Shown: positions 26,076 to 35,960 of the stretch, one piece after another | Numbering within the stretch: position 1 is the first letter of the stretch | Layout of the letters: every line of letters starts with the position of its first letter | Made by a program: the position numbers and the translations under genes | The notes under the pieces: model-generated | The model's database searches: none | What the model saw: the letters and a program-made list of their open reading frames with translations, nothing else | Told to the model about the DNA's origin: nothing | Source of the DNA: an uncultured Burkholderiales bacterium | GTDB lineage: Bacteria > Pseudomonadota > Gammaproteobacteria > Burkholderiales > Burkholderiaceae_C | Length of the DNA: 54,924 nt | Reading direction: 5' to 3' | Assembly: GCA_903831655.1 (NCBI GenBank) | Contig: CAIKYO010000230.1 | Coordinates: forward strand, 1 to 54,924

Positions 26076-28454
26076 TTGTTTTTGAAACGCTGGGTTTTTG
26101 TTTTGACATGGTTGGGTTGTGGGATGGGATGGGCACAAGCTCAGCCAAGCCCAGGCTCACCCACGCCCTCGCCCATTCGGTTGACACCCAGTGGCTTGCT
26201 ACAAGAGCGCGTGAGTGAGAGCATCAAACGAGAGTTGCCGTCTTTTTTTGAAGCCGATACCTTGCAAGGCCAAACCGAGGAGACGCTCAACATGCAAGGA
26301 GACGTGTTCATGCGCCGCGGCGACACGGTGGTGAAGGCTGACACCATGGAGTATGACAGCACACAGGACCGCATGAAAGCCACAGGAAATGTGCGTGTCA
26401 ACAAGGCAGGTAATTTGTACACGGGGCCCGTGCTGGAGTTGGAGGTGGGAAGTTTTGAGGGGTTTTTCACACAACCCTCGTTTTCTTTTTTGAGAAACGG
26501 GGCGTATGGTGAGGCCTCCAAAATTGATTTTGTGGATGAGCAGCATGCGGTCATTCACGACACCACCTTCACCACCTGTCGTGTCAAGCCGGGCCCGGAG
26601 TGGTTGCCCGATTGGATTTTGAGAGCTCAGGCGATTCACATCAACAACGAGACCAATGAGGGGCAAGCAGAGGGTGCGGCCCTGAGCTTCAAAGGGGTGC
26701 CCATTTTGCCCATCCCCTCCATCAGTTTCCCTTTGAGCTCAGAGCGCAAGTCAGGTTTGTTGCCCCCGACCATGGGACTAGACAGTTTGGGTGGATTTGA
26801 ATACACCCAGCCCTATTACTGGAACATCGCCCCCAACCATGACGCCACACTCCAAGCGACCACATGGAGCAAGCGAGGTTTGAGTTTGGGGGGCGAGTAC
26901 CGCTATTTGGAGCAAGTCAATCCAGATCAAAAGGGACAAATTCGATTGGACTACATGGAGCACGATTTGCTCAGAGGTCAATCGCGCTGGGGGGTCTGGG
27001 ATCAAAACCAAGGTGTGTTTGATGTCATGGGTGAGCGCCTTGGGCTCAATGTGAACATCAAGCGGGTGAGTGATGACAATTATTGGCGAGACTTTGCCTC
27101 TGCCTCCAGTCCAATCACGGATCGTTTGTTGCCCACCGATGTGGCGATCAATTGGAGTCGTGGAGCGTTCAGCTCAACATTGAGGAGTTTGAAGTGGCAA
27201 ACGCTCCAAGACCCCACGGCGCCCATCATCCCGCCCTTTGATCGTTTGCCGCAGTGGACCACTCGTTTCACGCCCTATTTTGGGAATTTGCAGGTGGGTG
27301 TGCAAACCGATGTCACGCGTTTCGAGGGGGCCGATGCCTCATTGAGCTGTGTCGTGACCATCGCCAATTGTCAGACCAATGGAGAGCGCGCGCTGGTTGC
27401 AACGCGTTTGAGTTATCCCGTGAATTTGGAGTATTTGACGGTGACACCCAAGGTGAGTGTGCTGGGTCGGACCTACCAGTTTGACACGCCACTTTTGAGC
27501 ACAGGACAAAAGAGTGCCAGTGTGACGGTGCCCACCTTTAGCTTAGACATGACCACCGTGCTTGAGAGGCCCTACAGTTGGGGCGGATCCAGTTTCATCC
27601 AGACCTTGGAGCCGCGGGTGTTTTTTGTCGATACCCCATACCGCGATCAAAACTTCTTGCCGGTTTATGACACGGGTAGGAATGACTTTAATTTTGCAAC
27701 CGTTTACACCGAAAATGCATTTTCAGGCTATGACCGTGTATCCGATGACAAACTCTTGACCATGGGGGCAACCTCACGTCTTATCGCCGAAGAGAGTGGT
27801 GAGGAGAAAGCACGGTTCAGTGTTGCACAACGCTTTCGCTACCAAACGCAACGCGTGATGCTTCCCACCGATTTGGCCCCTTTGAGTGACCATGTGGACG
27901 ATTTGCTCTTGGGTGCGACTTTGAACCTGAGCAAGACCTTCAGGGCTGACTCCACACTACAGTATGATCCCGCAACACATGAGTCCATGCAGACCAAAAT
28001 TGGAGGTCGTTATTACCCTTCAAATTACCGACTTTTCAGCATGGCCTATAGTTTTCAAAGAGACGTGCACAGTGAGCTGATTGACATGGCTTGGCAGTGG
28101 CCGCTCAATGATTTGTGGCAAGGGCGGGGACCGGACTTGGGACCAGGCAGAGGCATTGGAGAGAACAAGTGGTTTGGTGTGGGGCGTTTGAACTTTGACC
28201 TGCAAATGCACACGGTGGTCAATTCCATCGTGGGCTTTGAATATGACGCAGGTTGTTGGCTGGGTCGCATTGTTTTGGAGAGGCTCCAAGTTGCAACAAA
28301 CCAAGTCAATCAGCGTATCATGTTCCAGTTGGAGTTTGATGGGTTTACGAAAGTGGGCATCAGTCCCTTGCAAACTTTGAAAGAAAACATCCCCAGGTAT
28401 CAAAACCTTAGGGATAATTTAGATTCGCCAAGTCGATTTGGAAATTACGATTGA
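26076..28454 (+). CDS. lptD: LPS-assembly protein LptD
   Basis: LptD is the outer-membrane barrel that inserts lipopolysaccharide, working with LptE. The 792-residue protein has a signal peptide (cleavage near GWAQA|QPSP), an LptA-like periplasmic domain (LNMQGDVFMRRGDTVVKADTMEYD, about residues 70-170) and a long beta-barrel ending with the family segment NSIVGFEYDAGCWLGRIV. Cys near residue 168 (TTCRVKPG) and in DAGCW match the conserved disulfide pair; the N-terminal cysteine of the E. coli protein is not seen in the mature part. The start is TTG with no clear ribosome binding site. surA follows after 6 bases. Confidence 0.93.
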   Translation: MFLKRWVFVLTWLGCGMGWAQAQPSPGSPTPSPIRLTPSGLLQERVSESIKRELPSFFEADTLQGQTEETLNMQGDVFMRRGDTVVKADTMEYDSTQDRMKATGNVRVNKAGNLYTGPVLELEVGSFEGFFTQPSFSFLRNGAYGEASKIDFVDEQHAVIHDTTFTTCRVKPGPEWLPDWILRAQAIHINNETNEGQAEGAALSFKGVPILPIPSISFPLSSERKSGLLPPTMGLDSLGGFEYTQPYYWNIAPNHDATLQATTWSKRGLSLGGEYRYLEQVNPDQKGQIRLDYMEHDLLRGQSRWGVWDQNQGVFDVMGERLGLNVNIKRVSDDNYWRDFASASSPITDRLLPTDVAINWSRGAFSSTLRSLKWQTLQDPTAPIIPPFDRLPQWTTRFTPYFGNLQVGVQTDVTRFEGADASLSCVVTIANCQTNGERALVATRLSYPVNLEYLTVTPKVSVLGRTYQFDTPLLSTGQKSASVTVPTFSLDMTTVLERPYSWGGSSFIQTLEPRVFFVDTPYRDQNFLPVYDTGRNDFNFATVYTENAFSGYDRVSDDKLLTMGATSRLIAEESGEEKARFSVAQRFRYQTQRVMLPTDLAPLSDHVDDLLLGATLNLSKTFRADSTLQYDPATHESMQTKIGGRYYPSNYRLFSMAYSFQRDVHSELIDMAWQWPLNDLWQGRGPDLGPGRGIGENKWFGVGRLNFDLQMHTVVNSIVGFEYDAGCWLGRIVLERLQVATNQVNQRIMFQLEFDGFTKVGISPLQTLKENIPRYQNLRDNLDSPSRFGNYD

Positions 28455-28460
28455 TTCATT

Positions 28461-29954
28461 ATGATTAGAAGCACGCGAGAGATGATCTTTGGGGGAGCAC
28501 TGGCTCTAGCGCTTGGGGTGATGAGTTGCGCTCCAAGTTGGGCTCAAGGCATGAAACCCTCCATGAGTTCATCCCAAGGGCTCAGCAGCAAATCCCAACC
28601 CATTGCAATGGATCCTTCCTCACAGGGTTTGATGAAGGGCCCATTCAAAGAAAGCCAGGAGTTGTCAGCCAACTCCCAAGCACTGGGAAGACTGGTTGCA
28701 ACGCCCAACAATGCGGTGCAAAGGCCCTCAGACTTCATTGTTGCCTTGGTCGACAGCGATCCAGTAACCAATCAAGAGGTGATGATTCAAATGCAGCAAT
28801 GGTTGACCCAGATGGCCAGCCAAAAAGCCTCTCCCCCTCCCCGAAGTGAGTTTGTCAAAGAGGTGCTGGAGCGAGTGATCACCGAGCGCACCCAATTGGA
28901 CCATGCGCGAGAGCAAGGCATAAAAGTGAGCAAAGAAGATGTGCGCCAAGCTGAGTTGTCCTTGGCCACACGCAACGGATTGGGGCTGGAGGAGTTCAGG
29001 CAAAAAGTGGCCCAAACGGGTGTGAGTCAGAAGCAGTTTTTGCTGGAGTTGCAAAACGAATTGACCTTGCAGCGTCTGCGAGAGAAAGAGGTCAATGCGC
29101 GCATCAAGGTGAGTGAGCAAGAGATAGATCAGTACTTAAAGGAGATCAAGTCTCAAGACCGCAGCAATCAAATTGAGTTGGCTCAGATTTTGATTCAAGT
29201 CCCAGAAGGCGCCACAGCTGAGCAAGAGAAAGTGTTGCTCGCCAAGATCAATGCCTTGAAGGCACAAATCACGGCCGGTGAAAGTTTTGAGAGTGTTGCC
29301 AAGGCAAACTCACAAAGCTCAGACAAAGCCCAAGGCGGCCACATGGGCTTAAAGCCCTTGGCGCGTTACCCTGACTTGTTTGTCCACGCGGTAGAGAATG
29401 CACGCGTGGGCGATTTGGTGGGCCCGGTGAGGTCGGGTGCGGGTTTTCATTTGATCAAGTTCGTTGAACAAAGTGAGAACAATGCGTTGTTGAGCTCCAA
29501 CCAAACCCATGTGCGACACATTTTGTTGCGTGCGTCTGGACAAAACAGCGTGAACACCCTTCGCGTGAAAATGTTTGAAATCAAAAAACGTTTGGACAAC
29601 AAAGAATTGGATTTTGCGCAAGTGGCCAAAGAGCTGAGTCAAGACGGAACGGCTGAGCGCGGCGGGGACTTGGGCTGGGTGGGCTCGGGGGCCTTTGTGC
29701 CAGAGTTTGAAGAGGTGATGAACCACCTGAAGGTGGGCGAGGTCTCGGACCCAGTCGTCACGCGTTTTGGTGTGCATTTGATTGAGGTGCTTGAGCGTCG
29801 CAAAAACACCATGAGTCCCAAGGAGCAAAGGGAGTGGGCGCGCAATGCGTTGCGTGAGAAAAAATACGAGCAAGCCTACGCCGATTGGGCCCAAGAGGTG
29901 AGGGGCCGCGCTTTCATTGAATACCGAGATGCGCCTGAGACGCTGGTCAATTGA
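28461..29954 (+). CDS. surA: Periplasmic chaperone SurA (peptidyl-prolyl isomerase)
   Basis: SurA escorts outer-membrane proteins such as LptD through the periplasm. The order is: signal peptide (to about SWAQG), a Ser/Gln/Met-rich stretch of roughly 60 residues, the SurA N domain starting near IVALVDSDPVTNQEV, and two parvulin domains (about residues 237-335 with GGHMGLKPLARYPDLF, and 345-450 with GGDLGWVGSGAFVPEFEEVM). At 497 residues it is longer than E. coli SurA (428), mainly because of the low-complexity N-terminal stretch. In many relatives pdxA lies between surA and rsmA; here rsmA follows directly. Confidence 0.94.
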   Translation: MIRSTREMIFGGALALALGVMSCAPSWAQGMKPSMSSSQGLSSKSQPIAMDPSSQGLMKGPFKESQELSANSQALGRLVATPNNAVQRPSDFIVALVDSDPVTNQEVMIQMQQWLTQMASQKASPPPRSEFVKEVLERVITERTQLDHAREQGIKVSKEDVRQAELSLATRNGLGLEEFRQKVAQTGVSQKQFLLELQNELTLQRLREKEVNARIKVSEQEIDQYLKEIKSQDRSNQIELAQILIQVPEGATAEQEKVLLAKINALKAQITAGESFESVAKANSQSSDKAQGGHMGLKPLARYPDLFVHAVENARVGDLVGPVRSGAGFHLIKFVEQSENNALLSSNQTHVRHILLRASGQNSVNTLRVKMFEIKKRLDNKELDFAQVAKELSQDGTAERGGDLGWVGSGAFVPEFEEVMNHLKVGEVSDPVVTRFGVHLIEVLERRKNTMSPKEQREWARNALREKKYEQAYADWAQEVRGRAFIEYRDAPETLVN

Positions 29955-30018
29955 GAGTCTCTAGTGCCATGGGCCGTGGTGACGTTTCCTGCCCCCTGAT
30001 GTGCGGGGAGAGACGCTC

Positions 30019-30804
30019 ATGAAGCACGTTGCTCGAAAGCGCTTTGGGCAGCATTTTTTGGTTGATCCCGGTGTCATCGCCGACATTGTTCAATGCATCG
30101 AGCCCAAAAGACAGGACCGAATGGTTGAGATTGGTCCCGGCTTGGCGGCCATCACCAGTCCTTTGAGTCAAGCGTTGGAGAGGCTTTGTGTCATCGAGCT
30201 CGACCGAGATTTGGCGACGAAGCTTCGCGCAAGGCCCAATCTCGAGGTGGTGGAGAGCGATGTTTTGCGAGTGAACTTCACCGATTTGGCACACCAATTG
30301 GGAGGTTCCCCCATTCGGGTGGTGGGCAATTTGCCTTACAACATTTCCACGCCCATTTTGTTTCATTTGTTGGATCACGTGGATGTGATCGAAGATCAGC
30401 ACTTCATGCTTCAAAAGGAAGTGGTGGAGCGCATGACGGCCAAGGTGAACTCTTCGGACTATGGTCGCTTGAGCGTGATGCTGCAGTGGAGGTACGACAT
30501 GGAGAAGGTCTTGGACGTGGGGGTAGAAGCCTTTGATCCGCCTCCTCGTGTTTTGAGTGCGGTGGTTCGGATGAGACCGAAAAAAAATCCAACCCTTTTG
30601 AATGTGAATACGCTCTCGATGTTGGTTCAAGTTGCCTTTAGTCAACGGCGAAAGATATTGCGCCACACGCTAGAGCCTTGGTTGGCGTCACAAGGTTGGG
30701 AGGGTGAATTTGACTTCCAACAACGCGCTCAGGAGGTCTCCTTGGAGGACTTTGAGGGCTTGGCTTTGGGTGTGGGGGACTTGAAGGTCTTTGGCGACAG
30801 CTAA
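30019..30804 (+). CDS. rsmA: 16S rRNA (A1518/A1519 N6)-dimethyltransferase RsmA
   Basis: RsmA (KsgA) dimethylates two adjacent adenines in helix 45 of 16S rRNA during late 30S maturation. Motifs: [11 protein letters not shown] at the N-terminus, [15 protein letters not shown] (SAM motif I), [12 protein letters not shown], and the catalytic [11 protein letters not shown]. The C-terminal domain includes [15 protein letters not shown] use the ATG at 30019 ([10 protein letters not shown]), which has GGGAG eight bases upstream; the track begins at a GTG 18 bases earlier. The product is 261 residues, normal length. Confidence 0.95.
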   Translation: MKHVARKRFGQHFLVDPGVIADIVQCIEPKRQDRMVEIGPGLAAITSPLSQALERLCVIELDRDLATKLRARPNLEVVESDVLRVNFTDLAHQLGGSPIRVVGNLPYNISTPILFHLLDHVDVIEDQHFMLQKEVVERMTAKVNSSDYGRLSVMLQWRYDMEKVLDVGVEAFDPPPRVLSAVVRMRPKKNPTLLNVNTLSMLVQVAFSQRRKILRHTLEPWLASQGWEGEFDFQQRAQEVSLEDFEGLALGVGDLKVFGDS

Positions 30805-30823
30805 AGACTTCACAAGTGCGCAT

Positions 30824-30881
30824 AAAAAAGGCCCAAGTCAGACTTGAGCCCTTTTAATGGGCACCCTCACCCAAGAGGGTG
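30824..30881. terminator. Two tandem hairpins between rsmA and the barstar gene
   Basis: The first hairpin (about 30824-30854) pairs AAAAAGGCCCAAGT with ACTTGAGCCCTTTT, with A and T runs on its two sides, so it can work in both directions. The second pairs CACCCTC (30862-30868) with GAGGGTG (30875-30881). They lie between convergent genes and probably terminate both. Confidence 0.75.
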
Positions 30882-30897
30882 TCATGAATTGGCCTAT

Positions 30898-31473
30898 TTA
30901 GGCAGCAGTCAGCCAGTACCCAGCGTTGAAGGGTGAGCTCATGCGAAGCGCCAAGGGAGAGATGTCAACGAGCTTGTCGGTTGGCATTTTCTCCACTTCC
31001 ACTCCAATTTCAATGCCATTGGCATCGATCTCGGGCTCCACGGGGCGCTCCATGTCCAAGGACGAAGGCACCCTGGCCACTGAGAAAGAGTAAAAGCAGC
31101 GGAAAGAAATCTTGCGATCCGACCAATAATCGGCGGCTTCACGGAAGATGTCCAAAAGCTGCTCGCGAGCCTCTTTGTCAAAGCGGGTGTGAGCTGGAAT
31201 GTGCTCGAGCACCACCACAAACCCGGGTTGGGGGCCTGACTTGTGCAAGGGGTCCGTCATGTGGTCATACAAGGAGTCAAAACTCTTGCAGGCATGAAGG
31301 GGAAATGTAAATTGCTGAACAATGAAGTCCAACACATCTTGTTTGCTGTTGGCTTGGGCCAAGTTGGCATACAAAAAGTGATGGCCCAAGTGCTGAGCAG
31401 CCTGTTGCAGATCAGGCACACGAAAAGCTCTGATCGACTGAACGATGTTGCTTTTGACAGAACGAAGTGGCAT
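30898..31473 (-). CDS. Barstar-family protein (no barnase nearby)
   Basis: The middle of this ~191-residue protein resembles the barstar fold (inhibitor of the RNase barnase): DVLDFIVQQFTFPLHACKSFDSLYDHMTDPL, then GFVVVLEHIPAHTRF and a helical EAREQLLDIFREAADYWSDR, near residues 47-145. It lacks a signal peptide. The N-terminal ~40 and C-terminal ~50 residues (VEPEIDANGIEIGVEVEKMP, acidic) are outside the fold. No RNase toxin gene flanks it. I use the second ATG (GGAG six bases upstream); the first is two codons earlier. The assignment is from pattern only; a housekeeping role not tied to a toxin is possible. Confidence 0.7.
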   Translation of the reverse strand: MPLRSVKSNIVQSIRAFRVPDLQQAAQHLGHHFLYANLAQANSKQDVLDFIVQQFTFPLHACKSFDSLYDHMTDPLHKSGPQPGFVVVLEHIPAHTRFDKEAREQLLDIFREAADYWSDRKISFRCFYSFSVARVPSSLDMERPVEPEIDANGIEIGVEVEKMPTDKLVDISPLALRMSSPFNAGYWLTAA

Positions 31474-31617
31474 GTCCATCTCCGTGAGACTTCCCTAAAA
31501 AAATCAAAGGGTTAATGAAAGTGACAAATTTGTGAGCTAACCCGATAACTCACCGCGTATTGTCACTCAAATGCATTTTGAATGCAAGTCCCTGCCTAAT
31601 AATTCAGCAAAAAGTAG

Positions 31618-31630
31618 GGCAATTATTGCC
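31618..31630 (-). terminator. Small perfect inverted repeat downstream of maeB
   Basis: GGCAATAATTGCC on the minus strand, followed by CTACTTTTT, lies about 33 bases past the maeB stop. It could be a weak terminator; the stem is only four to six base pairs. Confidence 0.35.
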
Positions 31631-31662
31631 ATGTATGTAAGCGCTCACTATCTCTAAGGGGA

Positions 31663-33996
31663 TTACCTTTGAGCGCTCGCGTCAGCAACAGTCAAAGCTG
31701 TCATGTTTACAATTCGACGCACCGTGGTGCTGGCGGTCAAAATGTGAACCGGTTTGGCTGCTCCCAGTAAAACGGGGCCAATGGCGATGTTGCCACCGGC
31801 TGCGGTTTTGAGAAGGTTGTAAGCAATATTGGCTGCGTCCAAATTGGGCAGGACCAACAGGTTTGCATTTCCTTTGAGGGGAGAGTCCGGCATGATGGAC
31901 TCGCGTGCGGCGTGATCCAAGGCCAAATCACCGTGCATTTCACCGTCGATTTCGAGCCAAGGTGCCCGGGCTTGGACCAGGGCCAAGGTTTCGCGCATTT
32001 TGACGGCTGTGGGCTTGTCGCTGCTGCCAAAGTTGGAGTGTGACAAAAGTGCAGCTTTGGGGTGAATGCCAAAGCGGCGCATTTCATGGGCGGCCATGAT
32101 GGTGATTTCAGCCAATTGCTCTGCACTGGGGTCGTAGTTGATGTGCGTGTCGACCAAAAAGACTTGGCGATCGGGCAGCAGCAGGCCGTTCATGCACGCG
32201 TAGGTGCTGACGCCGGGGCGGTGCCCAATGACCAAGTCGATGTAATTGAGGTGAACCTCGGGTGTGCTCCAAGTGCCGCAAATGAGCCCATCGACTTCGC
32301 CTTTGTGCAGCAGCATGGTGCCGATGAGGGAGAGGCGCCTGCGCATGTCAATTTTGGCCAACTGTTGGGTGACGCCTTTGCGCTCGGTCATTTTCCAATA
32401 GGTTTGCCAAAAATCTCTGTACCTTGGATCGTTCTCGACATTGACCACTTGGTAGTCAATGCCTTCTTTGAGGCGCAGACCAAATTGCTCAACGCGACGC
32501 GCGATCACAGCGGGTCGGCCAATCAAGGTGGGTCTGGCCAAGTTTTCATCAACGACGATTTGAACGGCTCTTAAGACGCGCTCTTCCTCGCCCTCTGCGT
32601 ACGCGACGCGTTTGTTTTGGGCCTTCTTGGCGGCTGCGTAAATCGGCTTCATGGCCTGGCCAGAGGCGTACACGAAACTTTGCAGTTTTTGGCAATAGGC
32701 ATCCATGTCTGCAATGGGGCGAAGTGCCACACCACTCTTGGCAGCAGCCAGGGCCACAGCAGGTGCAATTTTGATCATCAAGCGAGGATCAAAGGGTTTG
32801 GGGATCAAGTACTCTGGGCCAAAGGTGAGTTGCTCACCGGCGTAGGCGGCCGCCACCACTTCGCTTTGTTCGGCTTGTGCAAGCTCTGCAATGGCATAAA
32901 CAGCGGCGATCTCCATCTCCGTTGTGATGGTGGATGCGCCAGCGTCCAGGGCCCCTCTGAAAATATAGGGAAAGCAAAGAACGTTGTTGACCTGGTTGGG
33001 ATAATCGGTGCGCCCAGTGGCCACAATGGCATCATTTCGAACGGCGTGCACATCCTCGGGCAAGATCTCGGGGGTTGGATTGGCCAAGGCCAAAATAATG
33101 GGGCTTTTGGCCATGGACTTGACCATCTCGGGCTTTAAAACACCACCCGCAGAGAGGCCCAAGAAGACGTCTGCGCCTTCGATGATTTCACCCAAAGTTC
33201 GGGCCGAGGTTTCCTGAGCGAATTGGATCTTGTCTTCGTCCATGAGCTCGGTGCGACCTTTGTAGACCACACCCGCCAAGTCAGTGACGTAGATGTTTTC
33301 TTTGGGAATGCCCAGTTTCAACAAAAGACCCAGGCAAGCCAATGCAGCAGCCCCTGCGCCAGAGGTCACAACTTTGACTTGACGGATGTCTTTGTTGACC
33401 ACTTTCAAGCCATTCAAAATCGCTGCACCCACCACAATGGCTGTGCCGTGTTGGTCATCATGGAAGACGGGAATCTTCATGCGTTCACGCAGTTTTCTCT
33501 CCACGTAAAAGCAATCAGGCGCTTTGATGTCTTCTAAATTGATTCCACCAAAAGTGGGCTCAAGAGAGGCGATGATGTCAACGAGCTTGTCTAAATTTTT
33601 CTCGTTGATCTCAATGTCAAACACATCGATGCCAGCAAATTTGTGGAACAAAACCCCCTTGCCCTCCATCACAGGCTTGGCGGCCAAGGGGCCAATGTCA
33701 CCCAGGCCCAGCACAGCTGTGCCGTTGGTGATCACAGCCACCAAATTGCCACGGGCCGTATATTTGTAAGCGTTGTTGGGATCTTTGACAATCTCCTCAC
33801 ACGGAGCGGCCACCCCTGGAGAGTAAGCCAAAGCCAAATCGTGTTGGTTGACCAATTGCTTGGTTGCTTGGATGCTGATTTTTCCAGGTGTTGGAAACTC
33901 ATGGTATTCAAGCGCTGCACGGCGAAGTTCTTGACGAGCTTTGAGGCGATTTTCGTCGCGCTGTTCATTAGAGAGGGGAGGGGCGTGGTCATTCAT
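31663..33996 (-). CDS. maeB: NADP-dependent malic enzyme MaeB (malic enzyme + phosphotransacetylase-like domains)
   Basis: Converts malate to pyruvate and CO2 with NAD(P)H production. The N-terminal ~430 residues are the malic enzyme: [48 protein letters not shown] and a nucleotide-binding [15 protein letters not shown]. The C-terminal ~330 residues are phosphotransacetylase-like (PTA_PTB), as in MaeB, and are usually regulatory. The real start is the ATG at 33996 ([16 protein letters not shown], 777 residues); the track's 882-residue version adds an upstream stretch with no family resemblance. Downstream of rubredoxin on the same strand but 166 bases away, so probably transcribed separately. 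Confidence 0.95.
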   Translation of the reverse strand: MNDHAPPLSNEQRDENRLKARQELRRAALEYHEFPTPGKISIQATKQLVNQHDLALAYSPGVAAPCEEIVKDPNNAYKYTARGNLVAVITNGTAVLGLGDIGPLAAKPVMEGKGVLFHKFAGIDVFDIEINEKNLDKLVDIIASLEPTFGGINLEDIKAPDCFYVERKLRERMKIPVFHDDQHGTAIVVGAAILNGLKVVNKDIRQVKVVTSGAGAAALACLGLLLKLGIPKENIYVTDLAGVVYKGRTELMDEDKIQFAQETSARTLGEIIEGADVFLGLSAGGVLKPEMVKSMAKSPIILALANPTPEILPEDVHAVRNDAIVATGRTDYPNQVNNVLCFPYIFRGALDAGASTITTEMEIAAVYAIAELAQAEQSEVVAAAYAGEQLTFGPEYLIPKPFDPRLMIKIAPAVALAAAKSGVALRPIADMDAYCQKLQSFVYASGQAMKPIYAAAKKAQNKRVAYAEGEEERVLRAVQIVVDENLARPTLIGRPAVIARRVEQFGLRLKEGIDYQVVNVENDPRYRDFWQTYWKMTERKGVTQQLAKIDMRRRLSLIGTMLLHKGEVDGLICGTWSTPEVHLNYIDLVIGHRPGVSTYACMNGLLLPDRQVFLVDTHINYDPSAEQLAEITIMAAHEMRRFGIHPKAALLSHSNFGSSDKPTAVKMRETLALVQARAPWLEIDGEMHGDLALDHAARESIMPDSPLKGNANLLVLPNLDAANIAYNLLKTAAGGNIAIGPVLLGAAKPVHILTASTTVRRIVNMTALTVADASAQR

Positions 33997-34162
33997 AAAT
34001 CGGTCCAAGCAAAGATAGGAGCGAGTCCCTTGGGAAAAGGGGGGTCGCTTGGAAAAACATAAAACTGTCACCTCGACACACAGGGCGTCTGAAGGGCAAT
34101 GAAAGGATTGTAGGCCTCTTTGCGAATCAATTGGTGAAGACCACAGATCAACCCAGTCAAGC

Positions 34163-34339
34163 TCAGAGTTCGACCATTTCGAATTCGGATTTTTGTACGC
34201 CGCACTCAGGGCACAACCAATCGCTGGGAACGTCGGCCCAGGCGGTGCCTGCAGCAATGCCTTCCTCAGGACGCCCGAGCGCCTCGTCATAGATAAAGCC
34301 GCAGACCACACACATGTAGGTTTTTGAGTTGGAGGACAT
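34163..34339 (-). CDS. Rubredoxin (too short for the ORF track)
   Basis: A 58-residue rubredoxin not in the supplied track, read from the ATG at 34339 ([18 protein letters not shown]) to a TGA at 34163. It binds one iron through four cysteines: YMCVVCGF (CxxC) and LCPECGV (CxxC). The spacer has the usual [21 protein letters not shown]. It shuttles single electrons in the cytoplasm; partners such as alkane monooxygenases or oxygen-reducing enzymes are not in the window. AAGG lies upstream of the start. It sits 63 bases downstream of pepP on the same strand. Confidence 0.95.
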   Translation of the reverse strand: MSSNSKTYMCVVCGFIYDEALGRPEEGIAAGTAWADVPSDWLCPECGVQKSEFEMVEL

Positions 34340-34402
34340 GGAGAAACCTTTCTATTTAAATATCTGAACTAATCAAGGGATTCAAGCTTTGAGCCACACA
34401 GC

Positions 34403-35812
34403 TCAAGTGGACATCAAGTGCTCAATGGCATCGATGGCAACGGGCACCTCTCGGCTGATCAACTCAACGCCATCCTCTCGGACCCAAGCATCGTCTTCAA
34501 TGCGAATGCCCAAATTCCAAAAGGCCTCAGGTGCACTCGCACTTGGGCGAACGTACAAGCCAGGCTCGATGGTGAGCACCATGCCAGCCTCAAGCGTTCT
34601 GGGTGCAGGAGATGCATTCGTGCTGGGAGTGGGGTTTGAATTGGGGGCATGAAGTGCCAATTGTCTCCAAGAGGTGGTGGTCAAGCTTTGTGGGGATGGC
34701 GCTTGCACGTAGGAGCCACAATCGTGAACATCCAAACCCAACCAGTGGCTGGTACGGTGCATGTAATAGGCCGCGTAATGTCGGTGCTCGATGATGTCAT
34801 CAACATGTCCGTGCTCATTGGTGTTCAATAAGCCCAAATCCAAAAGTCCTTGCGAGAGCACCTTCAGGCACGCATCGTGGGGAGCGGTGAAGGCCACCCC
34901 TGCGCGGGTGGCCGCGACCGAGGCCTCTTGGGCTTGGAGCACCAAGGCGTAGAGATCTCGTTGAGGGCCGGTGAAGCGCCCATTGGAGGGGAAGGTGCGG
35001 GTGATGTCACTGGCATACCCATTGAGCTCGCAGCCAGCGTCGATCAAAACCAGGTCCCCCTCTTTGACGGGTGCTTTGTCAGCCCTGTAGTGCAACACGC
35101 AGGCATTGGCGCCTGCTGCAACGATGGAGGTGTAGGCCACCGATTCAGAGCCATGGCGCCTGAACTCGTGCAGCATCTCTGCCTCCAAATGGTATTCAGC
35201 GATGGATTTTTTCTCCCTCAAAGCTTGTGCACTGTATTGCATGGCGCGGATGTGGGCCTTGGCGCTGATGCTGCAGGCGTCCTTCATGATTTGGATTTCA
35301 TGTGCATCTTTGATCAGTCGCATCTCATCCAAAATCGAGCACGCATTTTTGAGGACCTGAGGCGCTTTGACGCCAGCCCGGGCCCTTTGGGCCAAAGTCG
35401 CAATCCACGTGTTGATTTTTTGATCAAAGCCTTCGTGCGTCCCAAAGGGATACCAAACGGACTCCGTGTTGGCCAAATATTGAGGTGCGTAGTGGTTGAT
35501 CTCACCAATGGAGTGCGCACGCTCAACCCCCAAAGCATTGGGAGCCTCCTCGGGTCCAAGTCGATAGCCGTCCCAAATTTCACGCTCAAGATCTTTGGGC
35601 TGGCAAAAGAGAACGCTCTCTCCTGCAGCATTGACAAAGAGCACGGCATCGGGCTCAACAAATCCAGTCAAGTAATAAAAGTAGCTGTCAAAGCGGTAAG
35701 GGTGATCGCTGTCTCGATTTCGCGTGCGAGTGGGTGCGGTTGGAATGATGGCCACATCCATGGGACCCAATTGAGAGCTCAGGCGTTGGCGACGTTCTTG
35801 GTAGATGTTCAT
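34403..35812 (-). CDS. pepP: Xaa-Pro aminopeptidase
   Basis: PepP removes N-terminal residues that precede proline. The 469-residue protein has an N-terminal domain (QERRQRLSSQLG, SDHPYRFDSYFYYLTGF) and a pita-bread metallopeptidase domain with the metal ligands: two Asp in LIDAGCELNGYASDITRTF, His in HRTSHWLGLDVHD, Glu in TIEPGLYV and Glu in GIRIEDDAWV. The start is the ATG giving MNIYQERRQRL; the track adds 39 unlikely residues. Between the last His and the final motifs is an Asn/Pro/Ser/Thr-rich insert (NSNPTPSTNASPAPRT) not common in the family. murU lies upstream on the same strand. Confidence 0.93.
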   Translation of the reverse strand: MNIYQERRQRLSSQLGPMDVAIIPTAPTRTRNRDSDHPYRFDSYFYYLTGFVEPDAVLFVNAAGESVLFCQPKDLEREIWDGYRLGPEEAPNALGVERAHSIGEINHYAPQYLANTESVWYPFGTHEGFDQKINTWIATLAQRARAGVKAPQVLKNACSILDEMRLIKDAHEIQIMKDACSISAKAHIRAMQYSAQALREKKSIAEYHLEAEMLHEFRRHGSESVAYTSIVAAGANACVLHYRADKAPVKEGDLVLIDAGCELNGYASDITRTFPSNGRFTGPQRDLYALVLQAQEASVAATRAGVAFTAPHDACLKVLSQGLLDLGLLNTNEHGHVDDIIEHRHYAAYYMHRTSHWLGLDVHDCGSYVQAPSPQSLTTTSWRQLALHAPNSNPTPSTNASPAPRTLEAGMVLTIEPGLYVRPSASAPEAFWNLGIRIEDDAWVREDGVELISREVPVAIDAIEHLMST

Positions 35813-35960
35813 GGGCTTAGGTCGACAAGGGTCAATCAAGGGTTGAGATGAGAAACGGGTGGGGCTAGAGCCTTTGCAGCACGAACCCCAATGGATAGAC
35901 AACAGTGTAAGAGATTGGCAGATTGGCACCTTGAATGCACTTAATGAGCCAGGGCTAAGA

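Noticed and set aside
29947-30666. 239-residue minus-strand ORF opposite rsmA
   Set aside because: Antisense shadow of a well-supported gene.
33997-34311. N-terminal extension of the maeB ORF (882-residue version)
   Set aside because: The added residues have no family resemblance; the ATG at 33996 gives the normal MaeB start and length.
34850-35851. 333-residue plus-strand ORF opposite pepP
   Set aside because: Antisense to a clear gene; composition mirrors codon bias of pepP and no motif is present.
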